A stretch of 64,000 nt of DNA from DASYTH01 sp035942955 (GCF_035942955.1 NZ_DASZCQ010000253.1:1-64000), one strand, 5' to 3'. Positions 36,268 to 46,285 are shown, numbered from the stretch's first letter. Notes: generated by a model from the sequence alone, not told the origin. Translations and numbers: made by a program.

Positions 36268-36288
36268 ATGTGAACGATTTGTTCATAT
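36268..36288. promoter_or_regulatory. Candidate TetR operator between TetR and SDR genes
   Basis: ATGTGAAC (36268-36275) and GTTCATAT (36281-36288) form an inverted repeat with one mismatch. A further TTGTTCAT copy occurs at about 36244-36251. The position between divergent genes fits autoregulation and control of the SDR-pao operon. Confidence 0.55.
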
Positions 36289-36307
36289 CTTAGCTGGAGG
36301 TACGGCC

Positions 36308-37180
36308 ATGAACAACAAGACATGGCTGATCACCGGGGCATCGCGCGGCTTCGGTCGGGAGTTCGCCATGGCCGCGCTCGGCCGCGGTGACAACGTGGCG
36401 GCGACCGCACGTGACGTCTCGGCCCTGCGGGATCTTCGTGCCGAACACCCGGGGCTGCTCGCGCTCTCACTCGACGTCACCGACGCCGACGCGGTCCGCG
36501 ATCGGGTCGCGGAAGCGGAGGAACACTTCGGCCGGCTCGACGTTGTGGTCAACAACGCCGGCTACGGGCACTTCGCCGCGGTGGAGGAGGTGACCGACGC
36601 CGAACTGCGCGACCAGCTGGAGACGAACCTCTTCGGCGCCCATCGCGTCGTCCGGGCCGTCCTCCCGGGGATGCGCGAGCGCGGCAGCGGGCACATCGTC
36701 CAGGTTTCCTCGATCGGCGGCGTGCTGGCGGTGCCCAACATGGGCGCCTACCACGCCTCGAAGTGGGCGCTCGAGGCGCTCAGCGAGTCCCTTGCCGCCG
36801 AGGTCGCCCGGTTCGGCGTGCACGTCACCCTCGTGGAGCCGGGCGGGTACGACACCGACTGGGCCGGATCGTCGTCGCGGCACAGCGACCCGCTGCCGGC
36901 CTACGACACGATGCGCGAGGAGATGGCGGCTCGCCGCCGCGCGAGCGTGCCAGGGGACCCGGCCGCCGCCGCGCGAGCGCTGCTCGACGTCGTCGACGCC
37001 GAACAGCCACCACTGCGGGTGCTGTTCGGTGCGCTGTTCGGCGTGCCAACACCCCAGATCGTGCGAGGGCTCTACGACCGGCGCCTGAAGGAGTGGGCCG
37101 CGTGGGAGGACCTGGCGGTCCGCGCATACGGGGATTCAGCTAACGAAGCCAGCCAGTCAGTCGGCAGGAGAAGTCGATGA
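36308..37180 (+). CDS. Short-chain dehydrogenase/reductase (classical SDR)
   Basis: A 290-residue oxidoreductase. Cofactor motif TGASRGFGREF (about residues 8-18), NNAGYG, active-site Ser in IVQVSSIGG and the YHASK catalytic pair are all present. The ATG follows GGAGG at good spacing. The stop overlaps the start of the pao small subunit gene (ATGA), so it is cotranscribed with the aldehyde oxidoreductase and probably under the divergent TetR. It may make or consume the aldehyde; the substrate is unknown. Confidence 0.9.
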   Translation: MNNKTWLITGASRGFGREFAMAALGRGDNVAATARDVSALRDLRAEHPGLLALSLDVTDADAVRDRVAEAEEHFGRLDVVVNNAGYGHFAAVEEVTDAELRDQLETNLFGAHRVVRAVLPGMRERGSGHIVQVSSIGGVLAVPNMGAYHASKWALEALSESLAAEVARFGVHVTLVEPGGYDTDWAGSSSRHSDPLPAYDTMREEMAARRRASVPGDPAAAARALLDVVDAEQPPLRVLFGALFGVPTPQIVRGLYDRRLKEWAAWEDLAVRAYGDSANEASQSVGRRSR

Positions 37181-37788
37181 CAGACGACCCAGCGCCCCAG
37201 AGAACCACGCACACACGCCGTACCGTCCTGAAGTCCGCGGCCGGGACCGTCGCGGCCGCCAACCTCACGTCCGTCGCCAAGGCCACGGCCGAACCCGCGC
37301 ACCCGGTCGCCGGCGGCACGTCGGTGGAGATCACGTTGTCGGTCAACGGAAAGCGGCACCAGGTGGTGGTCGAGCCGAGGGTCACGCTGCTCGACGCGCT
37401 GCGTGAGCGGCTCGGACTGACCGGCACGAAGAAAGGCTGCGACCGGGGCGAGTGCGGTGCGTGCACCGTCCTGGCCGACGGCAAGCGGATCAAGTCCTGC
37501 CTGACCCTGGCCGTGATGCGGCAGGACGACGAGATCACCACCGTGGAAGGGCTGGCGCGTGGTGAGGAGCTGCATCCGGTGCAGGCGGCGTTCATCCGGC
37601 ACGACGCGTTCCAGTGCGGTGGCTGCACGCCCGGTTAGATCATGTCCGCAGTGGCGTGTATCGACGAGGGCCACACGGGTTCCGAGGCGGAGATCCGGGA
37701 GTGGATGAGCGGCAACCTCTGCCGCTGCGCCGCGTACCAGAACATCGTTGCCGCGGTCGCCGACGCCGCGAAGGCGGTGCGGCGGTGA
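37177..37788 (+). pseudogene. paoA: PaoA-like [2Fe-2S] subunit of a periplasmic aldehyde oxidoreductase, interrupted by an amber codon
   Basis: The full frame is 203 codons but carries TAG at 37636-37638 (codon 154). Before it are a twin-arginine leader (HTRRTVLKSAAG) and the plant-type [2Fe-2S] ligands CDRGECGACTVL...KSCLTLA. The stop falls in FQCGGCTPG-stop-IMSAVACI, replacing a glutamine that is nearly invariant in this family and lies next to the second cluster. After it the frame continues correctly (EWMSGNLCRCAAYQNIVAAV) with the remaining cluster cysteines. One C-to-T change would cause this. The glycine in CGGC (usually CGYC) is a second oddity. Unless suppressed, no functional small subunit is made. 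Confidence 0.82.
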
Positions 37789-38768
37789 GGAACTTCGGTT
37801 ACACGGTGGCCGCCAGCCCGGCCGACGCCGTGCGGATCGCGGCCGGGACGCCGAACTCGGCGTTCGTCGCGGGCGGCACCGACCTGCTGAACCTGATGCG
37901 GGACGGAGCGCAGGCGCACGACCACCTGGTGGACCTCAACCACCTCGACCTCGGCCGGATCGACATGGACGGCACCTCGCTGCGTGTCGGCGCACTCGCC
38001 AGGATGCGGCAGGTCGTCGAGCATCCGGTGGTGCGGCGGGAGTTCCCGGTGTTGTCGCAGGCGTTGCTCGCCTCGGCGTCCCCGCAGGTTCGCACCATGG
38101 CCGCGATCGGCGGGAACCTGTTGCAGCGCACCAGATGCGGCTACTTCCGGGACACCGGTTCGGGATGCAACAAGCGGGTTCCCGGCAGCGGATGCCCGGC
38201 GATCACCGGTTACAACCGGGGACACGCGATCCTGGACGGCAGCGACCACTGCATCGCCACGCACCCCTCCGACCTGGCCGTAGCGCTCACCGCGCTCGAC
38301 GCGACCGTGTACCTGCTCGGCCCGGACGGCGTCAGAACCGTCCCCATAGCCGACTTCTACCTTCTCCCCGGCGCCACCCCGGACCGGGAGACCGTGCTGC
38401 GTCAGGGTGAACTCATCACCCGGGTGGACGTGCCACGCACCGGGGTCGCCACACGCTCGCGGTACCTGAAGCTGCGGGACCGAGCCACGTTCGAGTTCGC
38501 GGTGGTGTCGGTGGCGGCGGCGCTGCGGATGGACGGCCGTACCGTGCGGGATGTGCGGCTGGCATTCGGCGGCGTCGGCACCCGCCCCTGGCGGGACACC
38601 CGCGTCGAGGCGGCACTACGCGGCCGGGAACTGACGACGGCAACGATGACCGCCGCGGGCCGGGCACTGGTCAGCGACGCGGTTCCCCGCGACGGCAACG
38701 GATTCAAGGTCGAGCTGGTCCAGCGTGCGCTGGTGAGTGTCCTCAGTGAACTGGGAAGCGTTCGATGA
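37785..38768 (+). CDS. paoB: PaoB-like FAD subunit of a periplasmic aldehyde oxidoreductase
   Basis: A 327-residue FAD-binding subunit of the molybdopterin dehydrogenase family. The FAD loop VAGGTDLLNLMRDG and ASPQVRTMAAIGGNLLQ are conserved. The segment RCGYFRDTGSGCNKRVPGSG with the following CPA supplies the extra cysteines that in E. coli PaoB bind a [4Fe-4S] cluster, which places this set in the PaoABC group. The GTG start overlaps the paoA stop and the end overlaps the paoC start. Intact. Confidence 0.88.
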   Translation: MRNFGYTVAASPADAVRIAAGTPNSAFVAGGTDLLNLMRDGAQAHDHLVDLNHLDLGRIDMDGTSLRVGALARMRQVVEHPVVRREFPVLSQALLASASPQVRTMAAIGGNLLQRTRCGYFRDTGSGCNKRVPGSGCPAITGYNRGHAILDGSDHCIATHPSDLAVALTALDATVYLLGPDGVRTVPIADFYLLPGATPDRETVLRQGELITRVDVPRTGVATRSRYLKLRDRATFEFAVVSVAAALRMDGRTVRDVRLAFGGVGTRPWRDTRVEAALRGRELTTATMTAAGRALVSDAVPRDGNGFKVELVQRALVSVLSELGSVR

Positions 38769-40933
38769 CCGGGCTGATCGGTCGGGGCGTGGAGCGGGTG
38801 GACGGTCGGGCGAAGGTCACCGGCGCGGCTACCTACGCCGCCGACCACCGGATTCCCGGTGTGCTGCACGGCTTTCTGGTGATGAGCACGATCGCGCGAG
38901 GGGAGATCACCGAACTCGACACAAGTGAGTCGCTGGCATACCCCGGCGTCGTCGCGGTCTACACCCATCAGAACATGCTGCCGCTGACGGTACCGCCGGA
39001 CTTCCCTTATCCCAAGCGTTTCATTCCGCTGCAGGACACGCGGATCCACCACAACGGGCAGCCGGTCGCCTACGTGGTGGCCGAGACCCTGGAGCAGGCG
39101 CAGGAGGCGGCGACCCTGGTGCGGGTGCGTTACCGCGTGGAGGCTCCCGCAGCGCACCTCGCCGACGCGCTCGACGAGGCGTACCTGCCGCCCAACTTCC
39201 GCGACAGGCCCAACGAGATCATTCGCGGGGACGCCGCCGCGGCGCTCGCGGCGGCCGAGGTACGGGTCGAGCAGGAGTACACCAGCCCGATGCAGCACCA
39301 CAACCCGATCGAACCGCACACCACCACCGCCGTGTGGGACGGTGACTGGCTGACGCTGTACGAGAGCGCGCAGGGCGTCGTGCTGGCCCGCAGGATCGTG
39401 GGGCAGGCGTTCGCGAAGTACGTGCGGGAGGAGGACATCCGGATCGTCTCGCCCTACCTGGGCGGCGGGTTCGGCGCCAAGGGCCCTACCTGGCCCCACA
39501 CACTGCTCACCGCGGCCGCAGCACGACTGGTCCGCAGGCCGGTGAAGCTCATGCTGACCCGCGCGCAGATGTACACCAGCAACGGGCACCGCGCCGAGTA
39601 CCGCCGCAGCCTGCGGCTCGGCGCCACCCGGCAGGGCAGGCTGACCGCCATCGTCGACACCAGCACCGCACAGCTGACCCGCACCGAGGAAAGCATCTAC
39701 AACACCAGCAACTCCACGCTCGACCTGTACGCCTGCCCGAACGTCCACGTGCGACAGCTGGGTGTACGGCTGGACCTGCCGTCGTCGAGCTACATGCGCT
39801 CACCGGAGACCACCGCGCACTTCGGTCTCGAGATCGCCATGGACGAGCTGAGCTACGCGGTCGGCCTCGACCCGATGGAACTGCGGGTACGCAACCACAG
39901 CCCGGCCGGTCCGCACTCCAGCAAGCACCTGCTGGAGTGCTACCGGTTGGGGGCCAGGGCGTTCGGCTGGGCACGGCGCGACCCCAGGCCGGGGTCCATG
40001 CGGGACGGGGACGAGTACGTCGGCTGGGGCATGGCCACCGAGACCCACACCTACAACGCGATCCCGTCCTTCGCCCAGCTCACCGTCGACGAGACGGGAC
40101 GGGCGACCCTGCGCGTGGCCAGCCAGGAGATCGGCACCGGCACCTACACCGTGCTCACCCAGGTCGTCGCCGACGGGCTCGGCATGCCGCTGGACCACGT
40201 CACGACCCTGCTCGGCGACACGGCGTTCCCCGCCGCGGCCATCTCCGCGGGGTCGTCCACCATGCCAAGCGTGCTTGGCCCGGTGTCCAACGCGGCGCAG
40301 AACGCGCGTACCGCCGTGGTCGCGATCGCCGTCGCCGACCCGCATTCGCCGCTCCACGGCGTGCCGGCGGCGGACGTCATGGCCGAACACGGCCACCTGT
40401 TCGTACGCGGTGACCGCGGGCGAAGGGACAGCTACCGCGACATCGTGTCCCGCCACGGCCAGTCCGTCGTGGTGAGCGGGAGCGGGTTGAACACGCCAGG
40501 GCATTCGTTCGGTGCGGTGTTCGTGGAGGTCCGCATCCGGCCGAGACTCGGCGCGGTGCGGGTGAGCCGGGTGGTGGCCGCGTACGACCCCGGCCGGGTA
40601 CTCAACCACCGGACCGCACATGGACAGGTGATCGGCGGCGTAACCTGGGGCATCGGCTTCGCGCTGATGGAGCACACGCAGGTGGACCCGAACACCGCGC
40701 GGGTGGTCAACCCGAACCTGTCCACCTACCTGGTGCCGGTCTGTGCCGACACGCCCACGGTGGAGTCCTACTTCGTCGACCGCGAGAACCCGGCCAGCAA
40801 ACCCGCGCTCGGCGCCCGCGGCTTCGGCGAGACCCCGGGCACCGGGGTGCCCGCCGCGACCAGCAACGTGATCTTCCACGCCACCGGCCGCCGCCTCCGC
40901 GACGTCCCGTTCACCCAGGACAAGCTGCTGTGA
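38765..40933 (+). CDS. paoC: PaoC-like molybdenum-cofactor subunit of a periplasmic aldehyde oxidoreductase
   Basis: A 722-residue catalytic subunit of the xanthine oxidase family. The substrate/Moco regions are visible: YLGGGFGAKGPTWPHT, RSPETTAHFGLEIAMDEL, SQEIGTGTYTVLTQV and the C-terminal ARGFGETPGTGVPAATSN, whose Glu is the catalytic base. There is no own signal, as in PaoC, which is carried across by the Tat leader of PaoA; the truncation of PaoA would therefore strand it in the cytoplasm. Substrates of this group are aromatic and other aldehydes. Confidence 0.9.
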   Translation: MTGLIGRGVERVDGRAKVTGAATYAADHRIPGVLHGFLVMSTIARGEITELDTSESLAYPGVVAVYTHQNMLPLTVPPDFPYPKRFIPLQDTRIHHNGQPVAYVVAETLEQAQEAATLVRVRYRVEAPAAHLADALDEAYLPPNFRDRPNEIIRGDAAAALAAAEVRVEQEYTSPMQHHNPIEPHTTTAVWDGDWLTLYESAQGVVLARRIVGQAFAKYVREEDIRIVSPYLGGGFGAKGPTWPHTLLTAAAARLVRRPVKLMLTRAQMYTSNGHRAEYRRSLRLGATRQGRLTAIVDTSTAQLTRTEESIYNTSNSTLDLYACPNVHVRQLGVRLDLPSSSYMRSPETTAHFGLEIAMDELSYAVGLDPMELRVRNHSPAGPHSSKHLLECYRLGARAFGWARRDPRPGSMRDGDEYVGWGMATETHTYNAIPSFAQLTVDETGRATLRVASQEIGTGTYTVLTQVVADGLGMPLDHVTTLLGDTAFPAAAISAGSSTMPSVLGPVSNAAQNARTAVVAIAVADPHSPLHGVPAADVMAEHGHLFVRGDRGRRDSYRDIVSRHGQSVVVSGSGLNTPGHSFGAVFVEVRIRPRLGAVRVSRVVAAYDPGRVLNHRTAHGQVIGGVTWGIGFALMEHTQVDPNTARVVNPNLSTYLVPVCADTPTVESYFVDRENPASKPALGARGFGETPGTGVPAATSNVIFHATGRRLRDVPFTQDKLL

Positions 40934-41321
40934 GCGCCACGTCCACGCTGGTACTCGTGCACGGTTTCTGGCACGGCTCCTGGTGCTGGAGCGAGGTCAC
41001 CCAGCACGTGGTGGCCTGCGGGCGCCTGGCCGTCGCGGTGGACTAGCGGGACACGGGCTGTACACCCGCCGCCCGCGGTGGTTCACCAGGCAGCTGTACA
41101 ACTCAGCGGCAGTCAGCACGGAGGCCTCGCCCGTGGCGGAGGTGAGTCTCGACGATGCGGCCGAGTTGCTGACGTCGCAGATCAAGCGGATCGGCGGTGG
41201 CGAGCCGGTTACCGTGGTCGCGCACAACGCAGCCGGCCCAGTACTGACGCGAGTGGCCGAGCAGACGCCCGAACTGGTCGCGCACGCCGTGTACCTTTCC
41301 GCGTACATGCTCGGCGGATGA
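40930..41321 (+). pseudogene. Alpha/beta-hydrolase remnant
   Basis: Starting at a GTG that overlaps the paoC stop, the frame reads STLVLVHGFWHGSWCWSEVT, the beginning of an alpha/beta hydrolase with the oxyanion HGFWHG motif, but ends at TAG after 37 codons. A second frame supplies AGHGLYTRRP and, further on, ELLTSQIKRIGGGEPVTVVA, HNAAGPVLTRVAEQTPELVA and YLSAYM. The nucleophile elbow (usually GHSxGG) reads AHNAAG, without serine. Inactivated by a stop, a frameshift and truncation. Confidence 0.7.
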
Positions 41322-41443
41322 TTGCCTGGCGCGGCCGCCCCCGGTTAACGAGCGGTGGGAGTCGACGATCGACGGTTAGGCTTGCGGTGCCTCGCCGGTA
41401 CTCGGCGGGGCGCCATACACGTCAGTCCCAAGTAGCCGAAGAG

Positions 41444-41968
41444 ATGAGGATGATCCGAACACCGGCCGGTCGCCGTGACCTTATTAGTGTCCGAACGCGA
41501 GAAGCGGTCCGTGACATGATGAGCGGTACCGTTCTGCGCGAGATCGATGAGATGTGGCAGGACGAGTTGTTCCCTCCTCCCGTGGAGGAGCCCGAACCGG
41601 TCGGCGGACAGCGCGTCACGCACTTCCAGGGTTACCTCAACCAGGTTGACTGGACCGACCACGCGCACGTCGCCAGGGCGATTCGCGTCTTCGAGGTTGC
41701 CCTACGGGCGTTGTTCAACCCGGCCGAAGGATCCACATGGGACCCCACGGAGGCCATCCGCCGGCTGCGGCGTCTGTTCGAGCGTGACGGCTACAAGGTG
41801 ACGGATGAAGGTCGGATCGTGGGAGGACCGGTCGCGGTCGTTGCGGAGCAACTGCTGTCCAACCTCACCGATCCCGCCGTGATTCAAGACCATCTTGACC
41901 GAATCACTCACGCGGTCGAGCGCAATGACCCCGCACTGGCAATCTCTAAAACTGACGGGGGTTGTTGA
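41444..41968 (+). pseudogene. Abi_C-type (abortive-infection family) protein truncated by an IS element
   Basis: About 170 residues of the N-terminal and middle region remain: LREIDEMWQDELFPPPVEEP, RVTHFQGYLNQVDWTDHAHV, RLRRLFERDGYKVTDEGRIV and DHLDRITHAVERNDPALAIS. In intact relatives this last block leads straight into the Abi_C domain (typically AKELIES...). Here it is cut by the IS481-family element at about 41953, and the Abi_C part is not found on the far side. The last codons and stop come from the IS. Assignment is from memory of this protein group. Confidence 0.6.
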
Positions 41969-42959
41969 CAGTCTGGGTCTCTTGATCAAGGGAGGCTTAT
42001 GGCTGAGCGGGTGTGGAGTGAGAAGGACCTGGTCAGGCGCGCGAACCGGCGCCTAGCCGTGCTTCGGCATGCCGAGGAGATCAGCGGCAACATCGCGGCG
42101 ACGTGCCGCTACTACGGCATCAGTCGCAACATCTTCTACCGGTGGAAGCGCCGGTATGAGGACGAAGGCCTGGAGGGCCTGAAGGACCGCTCGAGCGCGC
42201 CGCTGCATGTCCAACCGTCACCCACCCGGAGGTCGTCGAGAAGATCATTCATCTGCGGCAGCACTATCACTTCGGACCGTTGAAGATTGCCATGTACCTG
42301 CAGCGCTACCACGACGTCACGATCAGCTCGTCCGGGGTGTGGCGCATCCTCAAACGCTTGGGCATGAACCGGCTGCCGGCCTCGCAGCGCTACCAACGCC
42401 ACCGCAAACGGTGGAAGCGCTACGAGAAGCAACGCCCCGGCCACCAGCTGCAGATCGACGTCAAGTTCACCGAACCCATCAGCACCGGCCCCAACCAGCG
42501 CAAGCGCTACTACCAGTACACCGCCATCGATGACTGCACTCGGCTACGTGTCTTGCGGATCTACCCGCGCTCTGACCAGAAGACTGCGATCCAGTTCCTG
42601 GACTACGTCCTGGCTCGGTTGCCGTTCCAGGTCGAGAAGATCCAAACCGACAACGGCGCGGAGTTCCAGTCGGCGTTCCACTGGCACGTGCTCGATCAGG
42701 GCATCGGCCACACCTACATCCGGCCCGCGACCCCGCGGCTCAACGGCAAGGTCGAGCGCTCGCACCGCATCGACGCCGAGGAGTTCTATCGCCTCCTGGA
42801 CGGCGTGGTCATCGACGACGCCGGGGTGTTCAACGACAAGCTCAAAGAATGGGAGGACTACTACAACTACCACCGACCCCACGGCGGCCTCGGCGGACAA
42901 ACCCCATATGAGAGGCTGCTACAGAAAACCCAGACCCAGCCTGTCACCGACCAACATCA
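41953..42959 (+). mobile_element. IS481-family insertion sequence (about 1 kb), inactive
   Basis: The element is delimited by imperfect 27-bp inverted repeats at 41953-41979 and 42933-42959 (21 of 27 positions match; shared core TGACAG.CTGGGTC). It contains one transposase gene with a DDE catalytic domain, now frameshifted. No target duplication is visible at the ends, and the interrupted gene does not continue on the right, so a deletion or rearrangement followed insertion. Confidence 0.8.
42000..42959 (+). pseudogene. IS481-family transposase, frameshifted
   Basis: Translation starts at ATG 41999-42001 after GGAGGCTT. The N-terminal helix-turn-helix reads GNIAATCRYYGISRNIFYRW and ends DRSSAPLH. 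At about 42213 the frame changes by one base; the next frame gives THPEVVEKIIHLRQHYHFGP, then HQLQIDVKFTEP and AIDDCTRLRVLRIYP, IQTDNGAEFQS and GKVERSHRIDAEEFY, which hold the DDE residues. IS481 members normally encode one uninterrupted transposase, so this is damage, not programmed shifting. The natural stop near the right repeat is not evident. Confidence 0.8.
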
Positions 42960-43694
42960 GCACCACAGTCGAAGGGGTATCCGCTTGGACCTCCCGGCAC
43001 TCCAGACGGCCCACCGCACGGGGGCGGAACCGTTTCGGCCGGTGTGGGTCAACCTGGCCTCGCTCTTCCCCGTCCCGGAGCCGCCACGGCCGGTCGCCGT
43101 GGATGGGCTGGATCTGTCCGTGGGCAAGGCCCCTGTGTCGTGCACTGCTGGCTGCGAGCCGGAAACGGGTCGTGGATCGCTTGTAGACCCGATTGAGCGT
43201 TGACCGGTTGACCGTGCCAGCTTGGTCGGGTTCGTCGGTGGACGCTAAGCCGTCGTTTGACCGGCGTCCGCCGCGGTCGCTGGCGGTCGCGGATCTCGTC
43301 CCGGCTGGGGTGCCGGTGGTGGCATTGTCGACAGCGAGCTGGTTGGTGCCCAGCCGGTCGATGCGCGCCAGCAGGTCGGCTTGGCTGGATCGGTGATGTC
43401 CAGCCACGCAGTGAGTCCGGCGATGCCGATCGCGACGCCCAACGACGAACGGCGCGGCACGCAGTCGGCGTGTGTGAAATCTGAGCGTGGCCACGGGCAA
43501 CACGTCGGCCCGCCGCACGCGGGAGTTCACGAGTTGCTCCCGAGTCGTAGGACGAGCTGCCCGCCGCGCAGTTGATGCGCCAGCCCACCGCGCCCGCCAC
43601 GTGCCCGAAATAGGGTCTTTGGTCACTACTGCGCGGGACTTGTCGTGCCGACAGTCAGGTTGTCACTCGCCGCTCCAGGCAAAGGGAGGAACCC
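42960..43694. other. Region without a supported gene, right of the IS element
   Basis: Reading frames are open here on both strands, but their translations are proline/arginine-rich and unlike any family I know. On the minus strand, 43250-43430 gives DLLARIDRLGTNQLAV, possibly a transposase or integrase scrap. The promoter of the downstream YVTN gene should lie near the right end. I consider most of it decayed sequence. Confidence 0.4.
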
Positions 43695-45638
43695 ATGCTG
43701 ATGTCCCGGAGACGCCGATTGTCTTGGCGGGCGGTCCGTGCGGAGTCTTCCGGGGTGGGGCGCCGGGTGACGGCTGTGTTCGGTGTGTTGCTGTTGAGCG
43801 CGCTCGGCGTGATCGCGCCGGTGGTTCCGGCTGCCGCGGTGACCACGACGGTGGCCTATGTCGTCAACCAGGACGGCACCGTCTCGGTGATCGATACGGC
43901 CAGCAACACCGTCACCGCGACGATCCCATACGGCGGCGGCGGCGCGATCGATGTGGCGGTCAACCCGGCCGGCACGACCGCCTACCTTCCCACCGGTAAC
44001 GCTGTCGTGGTCATCGACACCGCCACAAACACGGTGACCACGACGGTCGGCGTCGGTGACGACCCAAACTCGGCTGCGGTCAACCCGCTCGGCACCGTGG
44101 TGTACGTCACCAACACAGGTTTCGGAGATCCTCCCAGTAGCAGCGTGTCGGTCATCGACACCGCCACCAACACCCTGACCGCCACCATCCCGGTCGGCCC
44201 CTTCCCTCAAGGGCTGGTCGTCACCCCGAGCAGCGCCGCGGTCTATGTCGCCAACCAAGGCGACAACACGGTGTCGGTCATCGACACGACCACCAACACC
44301 GTCACCGCGACCATCCCGGTCGGCGGAGTCCCGAGTTGGGTGGCGGTGAACCCGGCTGGCAGCCGCGTCTACGTCACCAACTTCCTCGACGGCACCGTGT
44401 CGGTCATCGACACGACGACCAATACCGTCACCGCCACCATCCCGGTCGGCAGTTTTCCGAACCAGGTGGCCGTCAACCCCTCCGGTAACACCGCCTACGT
44501 CGCCAAGGGCGGCGGTGGTGTCGCCGTGATCGACACCAACAGCAACACCATGACAACGACGGTTGCCGCAGGCACGTCGTTCGCCGGGGTGGCGGTACAC
44601 CCGTCGGGCACCTCCGTCTACGCCACCGACAACCTCGACTCGGTGACGATCATCGACACCGGCAGCAACACGGTGACCGCGACGGTCGGCGTCGGCTCCA
44701 ATCCCTACGGCGTGAAAGTGTTCAACCGCCCCACGGCGTCCGGCGCGGATCTGTCGGTGTCCACAGCCGATTCGGCTGACCCGGTCGCATTGGGTGACAC
44801 CTACACCTACACCACTACGGTCACCAATAACGGCCCCACGTCAGCCAGCAATGTCGGCGCCTCCATCGCCCTGTCCGGCGCCGCCGGCACGATCACCGCG
44901 GCCAGCTCCTCACAAGGCTCATGCACGATCACCACGCCCACCGTCACCTGCACATTGGGGACGCTGACCGACGGAGCCTCGGCAACGGTCACCATCGCGG
45001 TTGAGCCGCAAGCAACCGGCGGCATCACCGCCACCAGTACGGTGTCGGCCGCCGAGACCGATCCGGACCCCGCCAACAACACGGCCGCTCAGTCCACCAC
45101 GGTCAACAACGGGCACGGCTGCACCATCACCGGCACCGCGGGCAACGACACGGTCAACGGCACCAGCGGCAACGACGTGATCTGCGCGCTCGGCGGCAAC
45201 GACACCATCGACGGCAAGGGCGGCACCGACACCATCTACAGCGGCACCGGCGACGACACGGTCACCGGCGACAACGGCGACGACCTCATCTACGGCCAAG
45301 ATGGCAACGACACCCTCAACGGCGGCAACGGCGAAGACACCATCCACGGCGGAGCTGGCGACGACCGCACCTACGGCGAGGACCTGCTCTCCGGCCTGCT
45401 CGGCCTCGTGTTCGACAACGGCGACGACACCCTCAACGGCGGCCCCGGCAACGACACCCTCAACGGCCAGAACGGCAACGACACCCTCACCGACACCGAC
45501 GGCACCGACACCCTCACCGGCTCCAACGGAACCGACCACATCAACCTGCTAGACGGCCTCGGCGGCGATACCGCCAACGGCGGCGCCGGCACCGACACCT
45601 GCCACACAGACACCGGCGACACCCGCACCAGCTGCTAG
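43695..45638 (+). CDS. Secreted YVTN beta-propeller/DUF11/RTX-repeat protein
   Basis: A 647-residue secreted protein; the ATG follows GGGAGG. A long signal peptide ends near residue 50 (PVVPAAAVTT). Residues about 50-350 hold seven YVTN blades, each with a [SV]VIDT-x3-NT core, giving a closed seven-bladed propeller. A DUF11 domain follows (ADLSVSTADSADPVALGDTY, VTNNGPTSASNV). From about residue 475 there are RTX-like calcium-binding nonapeptides (GGNDTIDGKGGTD, GDDTVTGDNGDD and more), ending in a Cys. It is probably a cell-surface or matrix protein folding on contact with external calcium. Confidence 0.87.
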   Translation: MLMSRRRRLSWRAVRAESSGVGRRVTAVFGVLLLSALGVIAPVVPAAAVTTTVAYVVNQDGTVSVIDTASNTVTATIPYGGGGAIDVAVNPAGTTAYLPTGNAVVVIDTATNTVTTTVGVGDDPNSAAVNPLGTVVYVTNTGFGDPPSSSVSVIDTATNTLTATIPVGPFPQGLVVTPSSAAVYVANQGDNTVSVIDTTTNTVTATIPVGGVPSWVAVNPAGSRVYVTNFLDGTVSVIDTTTNTVTATIPVGSFPNQVAVNPSGNTAYVAKGGGGVAVIDTNSNTMTTTVAAGTSFAGVAVHPSGTSVYATDNLDSVTIIDTGSNTVTATVGVGSNPYGVKVFNRPTASGADLSVSTADSADPVALGDTYTYTTTVTNNGPTSASNVGASIALSGAAGTITAASSSQGSCTITTPTVTCTLGTLTDGASATVTIAVEPQATGGITATSTVSAAETDPDPANNTAAQSTTVNNGHGCTITGTAGNDTVNGTSGNDVICALGGNDTIDGKGGTDTIYSGTGDDTVTGDNGDDLIYGQDGNDTLNGGNGEDTIHGGAGDDRTYGEDLLSGLLGLVFDNGDDTLNGGPGNDTLNGQNGNDTLTDTDGTDTLTGSNGTDHINLLDGLGGDTANGGAGTDTCHTDTGDTRTSC

Positions 45639-46285
45639 ACCCCGCTCCCACCGCCAGTGGAGGTGACTGCATGTTCGACCGGTGTGAGGCGCACCGGGCA
45701 CGGGCGGCGTTGATCCCGCTCGGGCGATCAGCCGCTCTCTTGCCAGCTGATGCCAGCGTGATCCTTCACGATGAGCGGACGGTGTCTGAACGGTCGCGCT
45801 TTCGTCAACCACCCGGGATCTCTGCATGACGGCACCCCGCCGGGCGCAAAGATCCACGTCACGAACAGGCACGGTCGGTAGCCTGCTGGTCAGACGCGCT
45901 GGACGCCGGTCGGCGGTCGGAAGATGCCGGCCGGCCAACTTTCCACGTGCTGCGGCACCGCGTGCACGTCCAGGCGCCCACCCGGCCCTGCTGCAGCAAG
46001 TTCCGGTGCATAGCGCTGGCGAGTCATGTAGGGCGTGCCGTACCTGCAGCGTCGTGACCGGCTCGCCCGAGTTCGAGCGCAACGCGGCCAGCGTGGTGCG
46101 CACCCCGGCTGCACTACACCGACGTCCCTGACGCCGCGCTGCTTGAGGTGCCGGGGCCTGCCTGAGGGGACGTGCCGTTCAGCTCGGCCTTCGGGAACTG
46201 CCGCTGTCCCATTGCGGGTTCACGACCAGTCCTACTGCGTTGGTGGTGGCCGGGCGGGCGTGCCTGTGTCGGCCCCGCCGGGTTC
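45639..46285. other. Intergenic region between convergent genes
   Basis: These 647 bp contain no gene I can support. A minus-strand frame from 46103 (VRTTLAALRSNSGEPVTTLQ) looks briefly protein-like but soon becomes low-complexity. Confidence 0.4.

Noticed and set aside
37636..37638. TAG in paoA as pyrrolysine or another recoded residue
   Set aside because: Pyrrolysine is not known in this family or in such organisms, and glutamine is the conserved residue; a C-to-T change explains it. Amber suppression remains possible but unsupported.
42000..42960. Programmed frameshifting in the IS transposase
   Set aside because: IS481-family elements normally encode one uninterrupted transposase, and no slippery heptamer or pseudoknot is visible at about 42213; simple damage is more likely.
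45549..46103. Minus-strand frame with a short protein-like start (VRTTLAALRSNSGEP)
   Set aside because: After about 40 codons it becomes low-complexity, and it overlaps the 3' end of a real gene; no ribosome site or family.
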